Source of the DNA: Ignavibacteriales bacterium
GTDB taxonomy: Bacteria; Bacteroidota; Ignavibacteria; Ignavibacteriales; Ignavibacteriaceae
NCBI GenBank assembly: GCA_003538625.1
Contig: DPRR01000019.1
Location: forward strand, 62,001-126,000
DNA length: 64,000 bases
Direction: 5' to 3'
The notes under the pieces were generated by a model that saw nothing but the letters and a program-made list of their open reading frames with translations, had not been told where the DNA came from and made no database searches. Below, piece after piece: positions 37,111 through 44,901 of this stretch (its first letter is position 1; the number at the start of each line of letters is the position of its first letter). The translations under genes were made by a program, and so were the position numbers.

Positions 37111-38226
37111 TTAATTACTTATTAGTTTTTCAAAATTTTTTTTATATAATTCATAGGTCCAAGTTGCCGAATGCTTTATTGACCAATCGTATGCGGAATT
37201 TCTCATTTTTTCTATTCTTTCTTTATCGGATAATAATTCAAGAATTTTTTCTGCCAAAGTAATATAATCCCCGCAATCAGCCGAAATACAAATATCATTA
37301 GTAAGATCATATAGAAGTCCGACACGGCTTCCACAGACTATTACCCCACTTAACATTGCTTCACTTATTACTACCGCCTGCGCTTCATGCAAAGAAGTAT
37401 GAAGCATAAAGTGTGAATCTGACAGATACTTGTTTAACTCTTTATGCGGAACAGCATCAACAAATAAAACATTCTTAAGTCCAATATCTTGCACAAGTTT
37501 TTGGATCTTGCCTTGTAAAAAATCATCACCAATTATAGTAAGATGGCAATCGATCTTTTCACTTAAAAATTTAAATGTCTTTAGCAATATTTCTTGATCT
37601 TTTACTTCTGTGAGATTTGCAATGTGAATGAACTTATAAGGTTCACCAAAGTTTTTAGTTTTATTGAGCGGGAAAAGTTTTTCTTCAGCTCCGTACGGGA
37701 TTATATCAATGTCATCACGATGCACTCCAAGCAATCTTAGTTGTACTCGCTGAAAATTTGTCAGAACAACTAGCTTATTTGCTTTTCTGCAAACTTCTAA
37801 TGTCTTTTTCTTACTTGATTCGTTTAAAATATTACCATAATTAATTTCAGCAATACTAGCTGTTTCTCCACCTTGCAGTGTTATGCTACAAGGAATTTTA
37901 AAAAGCCTTCCTAGTTCTACTGCTAGAAGCCCTGCGGGTAATGCCCAGAATGCATGAACCATATCATACCTATTTAATAAATGATCTATCAAAAACCTGG
38001 GCAACAATAAAAGTGCTTTAACCGAGCTTGGTGATTTTATACTAGCCGGTATTGATTTTAACTTATGATTTTTTGAGACCTCTTTGATTTCAGTTTTAAT
38101 TAATGAATAAACGACTATTTCAAAATCTTTGCTAAGTCTTTCAATTAAGTTAACCATCGAAGGAACTCCTTGCAGAAACTTTCCATTTCCAATTCCACCG
38201 GGTACTATTATTGCAATTCTTTTCAT
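37111..38226 (-). CDS. Glycosyltransferase family 4
   Basis: 371 aa. GT-B fold. N-terminal IAIIVPGGIGNGKFLQGVPS and VHAFWALPAGLLAVELG. The C-terminal nucleotide-sugar half has FIHIANLTEVKDQEILLKTF, CHLTIIGDDFL, VLFVDAVPHKELNKYLSDSH and the E-x7-E-type motif SLHEAQAVVISEAMLSG. It transfers a sugar to a growing glycan at the cytoplasmic face. It is 2 bases from the GT9 stop and 3 from the amidohydrolase start, so clearly in one operon. Confidence 0.93.
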   Translation of the reverse strand: MKRIAIIVPGGIGNGKFLQGVPSMVNLIERLSKDFEIVVYSLIKTEIKEVSKNHKLKSIPASIKSPSSVKALLLLPRFLIDHLLNRYDMVHAFWALPAGLLAVELGRLFKIPCSITLQGGETASIAEINYGNILNESSKKKTLEVCRKANKLVVLTNFQRVQLRLLGVHRDDIDIIPYGAEEKLFPLNKTKNFGEPYKFIHIANLTEVKDQEILLKTFKFLSEKIDCHLTIIGDDFLQGKIQKLVQDIGLKNVLFVDAVPHKELNKYLSDSHFMLHTSLHEAQAVVISEAMLSGVIVCGSRVGLLYDLTNDICISADCGDYITLAEKILELLSDKERIEKMRNSAYDWSIKHSATWTYELYKKNFEKLISN

Positions 38227-38228
38227 TG

Positions 38229-39269
38229 TTATAATTTACCTATTCGTTTTAGTAAGCCGATTGTTTTATCTAATACAAATTCTGGAGTATATCGAGATAA
38301 ACAATGGACGTCTTCATATTTACAAACTTCAAGCAAACAATTACCACATTCTAAATCTGATGAATTGAGACATAACGAATGTTCCCCCTGCGGTGCTGAC
38401 CAATCTGAACGTGAGGAGCCAAACAAAGAAAGTGTTGGAATTCCGGATACCCAGGCAATATGCATTAATCCAGAATCCTCAGTCAATACAAAATAAGATT
38501 TATTTATGATTGCAAATACTTCTTCTACGGAAGTCCCTTCACCATTTACAAGATCAATTATATCATCCTTCAACATTTTTTTTAGAAACAAAGATTTTTT
38601 AGAAATTGCCTTTAATCCAACTACTAAAAACTGCATGTCGGGGAATTTAGCTTTCCATAATTCTGCATATTTCACATAGTTTTCAATTTCCCAGTTGCGT
38701 GTACTAAAAGCACCGGCGGGGTTCAACACTACAATTTTATTCGAAGGATTCCATCCTGCGTTCGTTAATTTTATGCTTCCTGCATTCGGATTCTTTAATT
38801 GTAATGCAGTATTTAAATCGATCGAACATAATCCGATTGCTTCTATTGCTTTTTGATATTTATCACCAGCTGATGTTGCAGAAAATCTTTCTATCTCACT
38901 CCACGCTAAAGGATTAAGGAATCTTCGCACAAGTCTGCTCAACTTATTCCTTTGTAAATCAATTACAACGTCATACTTATTAATTTTTAGTTTGGGTAGT
39001 AATAATAATAAACTTAAAAGTTGGAGTTTAGTACTTCTACCGCCACTGATTGAATAAATCCAATCATATAATTTCACAGAACAGGCTATGTCTTTTACTT
39101 CATTTCGAGTTAGAAAGTGTAATTGAGTAGCTGCCGGGATCTTATTTCTTAAGCTTTGTACAAATGGAAGAGTGATTGCAACATCCCCCATTGCTTGTAA
39201 ACGAATAATTAAAATTCTATTGGGTAATGAATCAGATTGCCACGATTTATAGTTTAAAATTTCTTTCAT
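38229..39269 (-). CDS. Glycosyltransferase family 9 (heptosyltransferase-like)
   Basis: 346 aa. GT9 features: ILIIRLQAMGDVAITLPFVQ, YDVVIDLQRNKLSRLVRRFL, KIVVLNPAGAFSTRNWEIEN, VVGLKAISK, and the donor loop VLTEDSGLMHIAWVSGIPTL followed by SLFGSSRSDWSAP. A Cys-rich end (CGNCLLEVCKYEDVHC) is common in the family. It may add heptose or another sugar to lipopolysaccharide core or a related glycan. It is the second gene of the minus operon. Confidence 0.93.
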   Translation of the reverse strand: MKEILNYKSWQSDSLPNRILIIRLQAMGDVAITLPFVQSLRNKIPAATQLHFLTRNEVKDIACSVKLYDWIYSISGGRSTKLQLLSLLLLLPKLKINKYDVVIDLQRNKLSRLVRRFLNPLAWSEIERFSATSAGDKYQKAIEAIGLCSIDLNTALQLKNPNAGSIKLTNAGWNPSNKIVVLNPAGAFSTRNWEIENYVKYAELWKAKFPDMQFLVVGLKAISKKSLFLKKMLKDDIIDLVNGEGTSVEEVFAIINKSYFVLTEDSGLMHIAWVSGIPTLSLFGSSRSDWSAPQGEHSLCLNSSDLECGNCLLEVCKYEDVHCLSRYTPEFVLDKTIGLLKRIGKL

Positions 39270-39330
39270 TATTCTTCAAATTATCCGATATCATGAAATA
39301 AAGAGCAACAGTTAAAATGTTTGTAAACCA

Positions 39331-40377
39331 TTACAGCATGGTAAACGGTGATAGATTCAAATAACAAACACACTTTTTACATATCGGATTTGTAGCAATA
39401 TCCAGATTTTTTCGGAATGAAATAGATTCGCTGGAATTGATAATACTATTTAAAGAAGAATCTTTTATGTTCCCGATTTTGTGATGAAAGAAACATGGAC
39501 GAACACTTCCATCGGCTTCAATAACAGAGGAGACCCATGGAGCATTACACTTTATTTTCGGGAACTCGACTAAATTATGATGTGCAGCATAGTAATTATA
39601 AAATCTTCGTAACTTATCCGGGGATTCTGCAATATACTTTTTGTCAAAATCACTGGAATGAGTTTTTATAAGTGACTCGATTACATCTTTAAATTGTGCC
39701 AATTCATCAAGTGATAGTTTGACTTCACCTGTTCTTTGATTATCCCATAATTCCGGTCTATTAAATGCATCGGTTGTTACATCTGCTGTTAAAAAACTTA
39801 TTTGATCCAATCCAATTTCATGAGCTGCATTTACAATATTTGGTATATCTTTAAAATTTTCTTTTTGAATTACACTTCTACCAGTAACACGAAAATTTTT
39901 TTTAAGAATTTTAAGTTCACTTACACCTTCTTTAAGTTTCTCGAAGGCATTTGGAATATTCCTGATTCGATTATGAACTTCTCTCGAACCATCCAATGAA
40001 ACGATAACTTCATCAGACCAATCAATTATATCCTTTGAGTATTTCTTCAAAAGCAATCCGGTTGATAATATAACTATACTTATAGATTTGGACTTAATGA
40101 TTTCGCAAAGTCTGAAAAAATTCGGATGCATTAATGCTTCACCACCGGACATAACCACAGACTTTGTGTTTAATTTTTTTAATGAAACCAACAACTCCAA
40201 AATATCGGACTCTTCCAACTGCTGAATATTATTATTGCCTTTCCAGATATCGCACATTACACAACGGCAGTTACATCTGCTATGGGGCATTAAAATCACG
40301 ATTGGCATCGAGTATATCTTATGCGTTGTTAAAGTTGCAAAGCGCCTGATTACTTCAGTTGAGAAAATATGTTTCAT
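39331..40377 (-). CDS. Radical SAM/SPASM-domain protein
   Basis: 348 aa. The radical SAM cluster motif is SRCNCRCVMCDIW, with Cys35, Cys39 and Cys42 as the CxxxCxxC set. The following SAM-binding part is KSVVMSGGEALMHPNF and VIVSLDGSREVHNRIR. The C-terminus (IKCNAPWVSSVIEADGSVRP, CFFHHKIGNI, CKKCVCYLN) is a SPASM-like domain with extra iron-sulfur cysteines. SPASM enzymes often mature peptides or act on sugars (dehydrogenation or epimerisation). It is first in the minus-strand glycosyltransferase operon, so a sugar-modifying role is possible. Confidence 0.9.
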   Translation of the reverse strand: MKHIFSTEVIRRFATLTTHKIYSMPIVILMPHSRCNCRCVMCDIWKGNNNIQQLEESDILELLVSLKKLNTKSVVMSGGEALMHPNFFRLCEIIKSKSISIVILSTGLLLKKYSKDIIDWSDEVIVSLDGSREVHNRIRNIPNAFEKLKEGVSELKILKKNFRVTGRSVIQKENFKDIPNIVNAAHEIGLDQISFLTADVTTDAFNRPELWDNQRTGEVKLSLDELAQFKDVIESLIKTHSSDFDKKYIAESPDKLRRFYNYYAAHHNLVEFPKIKCNAPWVSSVIEADGSVRPCFFHHKIGNIKDSSLNSIINSSESISFRKNLDIATNPICKKCVCYLNLSPFTML

Positions 40378-40527
40378 TTATATAACTAATTCCATTGAAC
40401 TTTTCATTTTTATTTAATTGAATAAATATTTTAAACAAAATAATAAAAATACTTTAGATAATCTTAATTGTAATTTACATTTATAGCTAGGGAGTATTAT
40501 ACTTATCAGGCAATGTAATTTTTAAGA

Positions 40528-40829
40528 GCAGATAAGATTCAGACTAGAATATTTGATTACATAATAATCAATCCGCCATACTTTCCTAAAAATCCAAAGA
40601 ATGAAGAAGAACTAGCCTGGTTTTGTGGTAACGATTTTCAATATTTCAAAAACTTTTTTCTCAATTAAAAGATTATAAAACGGAAGCGACTATTGTATTA
40701 ATGATTCTCTCCGAGGATTGTGATTTGCAGCGAATAACATCAATTGCAAATGAAAATCATTTTAGCATGAATATTGTATTTCAGAAAAAGGTTTTTGGGA
40801 AAACTAATTATATATACACGATAAAGTAA
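40528..40829 (+). pseudogene. Decayed class I methyltransferase (NPPY type) fragment
   Basis: An open piece from 40528 reads ADKIQTRIFDYIIINPPYFP, KNPKNEEELAWFCGNDFQ, YFKNFF and then runs off frame. One base shift near 40660 restores the end: SQLKDYKTEATIVLMILSED, CDLQRITSIANENHFSMN, IVFQKKVFGKTNYIYTIK, stop at 40829. The IIINPPY motif is that of N6-adenine or N5-glutamine methyltransferases (HemK/TrmN6 type). The N-terminal SAM-binding half is missing. The gene is dead by truncation and frameshift. It sits in the 777-base gap 40378-41154, where the palindromic elements below are the only other contents. Confidence 0.75.
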
Positions 40830-40888
40830 ATGAACTGCTCAACTTAAATGTCTAAATATCTTAAGTGGCCGTTGCTTAACTTTTAAGA

Positions 40889-40966
40889 GTCATTTCGAAG
40901 GAGTCTTCGACTGAGAAATCTTTCTACTTTACAGCATAAAAGATTTCTCCCTTCGGTCGAAATGAC
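40889..40966. repeat. GTCATTTCG-type palindromic element
   Basis: GTCATTTCG (40889-40897) pairs with CGAAATGAC (40958-40966). An inner pair GAGAAATCT (40913-40921) and AGATTTCTC (40941-40949) makes a long imperfect hairpin. It resembles the element at 40999 and others in the window. Confidence 0.8.
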
Positions 40967-40998
40967 GCCGGCTAGAATTCTACAACACAGCCTTAATT

Positions 40999-41074
40999 GT
41001 CATTGCGAATGAGTCTTCGAGTGAAGCAATCTCAAAACTTCTGAGTATGAGATTGCTTCGTTCCTCGCAATGAC
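40999..41074. repeat. GTCATTGCG-type palindromic element
   Basis: GTCATTGCG (40999-41007) pairs with CGCAATGAC (41066-41074), and GAAGCAATCTC (41023-41033) pairs with GAGATTGCTTC (41049-41059). It lies 32 bases after the previous element and 80 bases before the GT-C gene. Confidence 0.8.
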
Positions 41075-41154
41075 AGAATTGACCACCACAAGTTGGGCTG
41101 AGAGTTTAACCTAAATAGTTTAAATTTGATTTGAAAATTTTTAATTAAATCTAA

Positions 41155-42582
41155 TTGCTTACAAAATACTTAAATAGTAAAATCATCTGGGTGCTGCTTG
41201 GAATTGGTGTAATTCTTTACGCTTTATATATTCTTTTCATTTCACATACGCTTACTTATGATGCACAGCCGACTGACAAGCAAAAAATTCTTTTTGTGGC
41301 TCAAAGAATTTTAATTGGAATTCTTTTTTTCATCGCGATCTTAAACATCTATAAACTTCCTGTAAAAGAAACCTGGATTGCGTGGATAATTTTCACCGGC
41401 TTGTTTGCCAGATTAATTTTAATTCCCTCTTCCCCAATTCTTGAAGATGATTTTTACAGGTATCTCTGGGATGGCGCTGTTACCGCTAATGAGTTTAATC
41501 CTTATGTGTTCAGTCCGCAAGATGTGATCGATAAAAATCCCGAAGTACCGCAAAAGATTTTAAAGTTAGCAGATGAATCTGGTAACGTAATTGAAAAAAT
41601 AAATCATCCAAAAATAAAAACACTTTACCCCACCCTTTCTCAAATCATTTTTGCGTTGTCATATTATCTTTTCCCCTGGAGTGTAACGGGTTGGAAATTG
41701 TTAATGTTAATGGGCGATATTTTTTTACTTTTCTTTCTTATTAAAATTCTGCGCGAACTAAAACTGCCGGTTTCTTTTGTTGCAATTTATTGGCTTAACC
41801 CAATTGTGCTGCACGAGTTTTTTAACACCGGACACTATGATTTATTTGCACTGCTCTTTACAGCAATTGCCATTTACTATTATTTAAAGGATGAGTTTGT
41901 AACATCAAGCATAACATTGGCACTTGCAGTTGGGTTTAAGTTATGGCCGATTTTAATATTTCCAATCCTTCTGAGAAAATTAACAAATCAAAAATGGAAA
42001 TTGGTTTCCAGTGTTTTTTCTTTTTCAGTTTTTGTTATTGTAATATTTATTCCTGTTTTACGTGCCGGGTTTGATCAGAATACAGGATTTACAAAATATG
42101 CCGCTAACTGGATTAACAACGCAGCCTTTTACACCATTTTAAAAGAAAGTATTGATTTATTTACCACAACATTTAAAATATATTATGTGTGTGCGGATTG
42201 TGTTGCCCGCTGGATTACAGGTGGAATAATTTTAAGTGTTTTATTACTGTTAATAAAAAAACCTGCAACTGATAATCTTAACCTTGTTTACAAAATGCTG
42301 ATAATAATTGCGGTTTCATTTCTTGTAAGCCCAACGCAATTTCCGTGGTATGTTACGTGGATGATTTTGCCGCTTGTCTTCAGTCCAAGAATATCTTTAC
42401 TAATTTATGCGTTTCTAATTCCGCTTTATCATTTAAATCCTTTGGGTGGATACTTTATTTACATACAGCATATTCCCGTTATACTTTTATTTTTATATGA
42501 AATAAAAAAAGGCTACGGTTTTGGATTTTTTAATATGAGTGAAGAGCCTTACGTTAGTAGTAATATAAAGAATGGTTTATGA
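41155..42582 (+). CDS. GT-C-type membrane glycosyltransferase (mannosyltransferase-like)
   Basis: 475 aa with about eleven to twelve membrane segments. The first extracytoplasmic loop carries an acidic motif (PILEDDFYRYLWDGAVTANE, FNPYVFSPQDV) as in polyprenol-phosphate-mannose-dependent mannosyltransferases of the MptB/PIG-M type. YWLNPIVLHEFFNTGHYDLF and ALAVGFKLWPILIFPIL fit too. Start is uncertain. An in-frame TAA directly precedes TTG at 41155, no ATG follows for a long way, and no ribosome site is clear. TTG is therefore the only likely start, otherwise the gene is truncated at its 5' end. It overlaps the next gene by 4 bases. Confidence 0.8.
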   Translation: MLTKYLNSKIIWVLLGIGVILYALYILFISHTLTYDAQPTDKQKILFVAQRILIGILFFIAILNIYKLPVKETWIAWIIFTGLFARLILIPSSPILEDDFYRYLWDGAVTANEFNPYVFSPQDVIDKNPEVPQKILKLADESGNVIEKINHPKIKTLYPTLSQIIFALSYYLFPWSVTGWKLLMLMGDIFLLFFLIKILRELKLPVSFVAIYWLNPIVLHEFFNTGHYDLFALLFTAIAIYYYLKDEFVTSSITLALAVGFKLWPILIFPILLRKLTNQKWKLVSSVFSFSVFVIVIFIPVLRAGFDQNTGFTKYAANWINNAAFYTILKESIDLFTTTFKIYYVCADCVARWITGGIILSVLLLLIKKPATDNLNLVYKMLIIIAVSFLVSPTQFPWYVTWMILPLVFSPRISLLIYAFLIPLYHLNPLGGYFIYIQHIPVILLFLYEIKKGYGFGFFNMSEEPYVSSNIKNGL

Positions 42583-43973
42583 AATTTTTAATTGTATTAT
42601 TTTTTGTTTGTACCGCACTATTATTGCTAAACAATTGCAATACAACAGAACCTCCGCCGCCACCAGAAACAAAACCAGTATTAACATTATCCTTTGATAA
42701 AAAAAGCTGTACTGAGTTATGGATAAAACTAACAACTAAAGATTTAACCTTACCTGCAGAGCTTACTCTAAAACAATACAACCCATCTGGTGATTCCGTA
42801 ACTCAGAACTTTAGTCTGAGCACTAATGATTCATTAATTTATATCGACTCACTCTTTCCAAACAATAACTATTATTATCAAGTATCAAGCATTCAGTCCG
42901 CCACAGGCGGACAAGTATCCAGCAACAAACTAGCAGCCAGCACACTTGATACAACAAGCCACAACTTTACATACCAAACATTTGAATTTGGTGAACCACT
43001 AACAGGCAACAGCAGCAGGTTATATGACGTAGCAATAATAAATGAAAATGATATTTGGGCTGTTGGTGAAATTTATGTTAATGATTCTCTGGGACAGGCT
43101 GACCCAATACCGTATAATGTTGTTCGGTGGAATGGAACCAGTTGGGAATTAAAAAGAGTTTATTTTCCTGTGGTTTGTGGGCAAAGTAATTTAATTCCAT
43201 ATCCATCAAGATCAATAAATGTATTTAGCGATAATGAAATATGGATGAGTACTGGTGGAGATAAAATAGCAGTTGTAAAAGAAGGGATTCAGATAAATCA
43301 ATTTTGTTTACCTTCAAATCTTAATATGTCGATAAATAAAATATGGGGTAATAGTAAAAGTAATTTCTATGTAATTGGTAATGAAGGTAAAATAGGATAT
43401 TACAACGGCACAAGCTGGACAAATGTAACTAGCGGAACAAATTTACCATTAACAGATATTTTTGGAAAAGATGATAATGAAATTTATGCTGTAGGTATTA
43501 ATGTGTCTGATGTAAAGGGGGTAGTATTAAAAGGTAATTCAAACGGCTTTTCAGTAATGATAAACTCAGAGATAATAAGTGAGAATGAGTTGTTTGATAA
43601 GCTTTTTGGAAGTTTAGATGCTATATGGCTTGATGAAAATAATACTATTTATACTGCGGGTAACTTGATGTTTCAATACAAAAACAATAAATGGGATTAT
43701 GTTAGATCATTACCTGAAAATTTTATTAGTGGTAATCCAGGCACATATTATAGAGGATTTATTTCATCAATAAGAGGAAATGCTTCAAATGATTATGTAA
43801 TCGCAGGGGACAGAAACACACTTAAACATTTTAATGGGATAAGCTGGCAGCAAATAGGTCTCCCTTATAACCCACAAAGTCAAATTAGTTTAATAGCCAA
43901 ACAAAAAGGAAACACAGTTGTAGCCGTTGGTTCAAACGGTAGTAAAGCATTCATAATATTATTAAACAGGTAA
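42579..43973 (+). CDS. Lipoprotein with propeller-like repeats, function unknown
   Basis: 464 aa. A signal with a lipobox-like Cys (LLLNNCNTTEPPPPP) and a proline-rich spacer leads to a fibronectin-like stretch (about 30-125). Repeats of the NDIWAVGE, NEIWMSTGG, SNFYVIGNEG, NEIYAVGIN, NTIYTAGN, NDYVIAGDR and VVAVGSNGS kind follow and look like blades of a beta-propeller. Such lipoproteins are frequent in Ignavibacteria-type genomes and often get an uninformative glycosyltransferase-like label. No catalytic site is seen. The ATG overlaps the previous stop (ATGA). Codons 106-111 contain the perfect palindrome at 42896-42912. Confidence 0.75.
   Translation: MKFLIVLFFVCTALLLLNNCNTTEPPPPPETKPVLTLSFDKKSCTELWIKLTTKDLTLPAELTLKQYNPSGDSVTQNFSLSTNDSLIYIDSLFPNNNYYYQVSSIQSATGGQVSSNKLAASTLDTTSHNFTYQTFEFGEPLTGNSSRLYDVAIINENDIWAVGEIYVNDSLGQADPIPYNVVRWNGTSWELKRVYFPVVCGQSNLIPYPSRSINVFSDNEIWMSTGGDKIAVVKEGIQINQFCLPSNLNMSINKIWGNSKSNFYVIGNEGKIGYYNGTSWTNVTSGTNLPLTDIFGKDDNEIYAVGINVSDVKGVVLKGNSNGFSVMINSEIISENELFDKLFGSLDAIWLDENNTIYTAGNLMFQYKNNKWDYVRSLPENFISGNPGTYYRGFISSIRGNASNDYVIAGDRNTLKHFNGISWQQIGLPYNPQSQISLIAKQKGNTVVAVGSNGSKAFIILLNR
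42896..42912. repeat. 17-bp palindrome inside the lipoprotein coding region
   Basis: GTCCGCC (42896-42902) and GGCGGAC (42906-42912) flank ACA. It is GC-rich in an AT-rich gene and encodes SATGG in a linker between domains. It resembles a small palindromic insertion that stayed in frame. Confidence 0.6.
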
Positions 43974-44041
43974 AAGGGAGAAACTAAAATTTCTTGGATG
44001 CTACGGAATCGTCTATGACTTCCGCTACAAATTAAAAATCA

Positions 44042-44755
44042 TCAACCCATCGGAACATCAATAATCAAAAAGTTTGAATCTTCAATCATTTCTATTTCAA
44101 AATTATTTATTTCAGAAATTCCAATAGCATCACGCTTAAACAATTCTTCATCACCAACTTTTAAACTTCCATCTACAACCAGAATGTAAGCGCCATTTGC
44201 AGGATTGCTTATCTGATAATTTACTTTTTTACCCTTCTCAAAATTTCCTAAATAAATTTCTGCATCCTGATGAATATATAGTGAGCCTTCTTTGTTTAAC
44301 CCGGAAACTGCAGGAATAAGTTTATTCTTTCGCTCTGAAATTGGAAATGATTTTTGATCATATCTTGGTTTAATATTTTTTTCTTTTGGGAAAATCCAGA
44401 TCTGAAAAAGTTTTACGCCATCTTTATCAGATGGATTAAACTCAGAATGTGTAATTCCTGATCCGGCAGACATAACCTGAACTTCATCTTTATAAATAAC
44501 AGAACCCGTACCCATACTGTCTTTATGCTCAAGTGCACCTTCTAAAACCAAAGTAATTATTTCCATATTATCGTGCGGATGAGTTCCAAATCCCATTGCC
44601 GGCACAACAGTATCATCATTAAGAACACGCAGCATTCCAAAATTCATCATTTTCGGATTATAATAATTTGCAAAACTGAAACTGTATTTTGTATCAAGCC
44701 AGCCGTAGTTTGCCTTTCCCCTGTCTTCGGATCTATAAATTATTTTTTTCATCAT
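44042..44755 (-). CDS. Pirin-family protein
   Basis: About 237 aa, starting MMKKIIYRSEDRGKANYGWL. I choose the ATG pair at 44755/44752 because AGAGGT lies directly upstream. A further ATG at 44794 would add 13 odd residues. The pirin N-terminal cupin metal site is present (GFGTHPHDNMEIITLVLEG, MSAGSGITHSEFNPS, LFQIWIFPKE). Pirins bind iron or another metal; some are quercetinases or redox-sensing regulators. It is divergent from the sensor kinase, with 146 bases between. Confidence 0.92.
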   Translation of the reverse strand: MMKKIIYRSEDRGKANYGWLDTKYSFSFANYYNPKMMNFGMLRVLNDDTVVPAMGFGTHPHDNMEIITLVLEGALEHKDSMGTGSVIYKDEVQVMSAGSGITHSEFNPSDKDGVKLFQIWIFPKEKNIKPRYDQKSFPISERKNKLIPAVSGLNKEGSLYIHQDAEIYLGNFEKGKKVNYQISNPANGAYILVVDGSLKVGDEELFKRDAIGISEINNFEIEMIEDSNFLIIDVPMG

Positions 44756-44901
44756 TACCTCTTTTTGTATTTTTTTAATTACAATGTATGTCATAACACG
44801 TTTTTAGTCAAATATCCAGATCACATATTGCTGATAGAAATATTTTGGTGATATAGAATCTTTGCAAAAATTATCCTATATATGGTCAACGACTTACCAA
44901 A

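Noticed and set aside
40850..41100. CRISPR-like repeats
   Set aside because: The two elements are palindromes with different sequence and no regular spacer structure, so they fit the GTCAT-type family instead.
44756..44794. Longer start for pirin
   Set aside because: Residues MTYIVIKKIQKEV are not part of the pirin fold, and AGAGGT sits right before the inner ATG pair.
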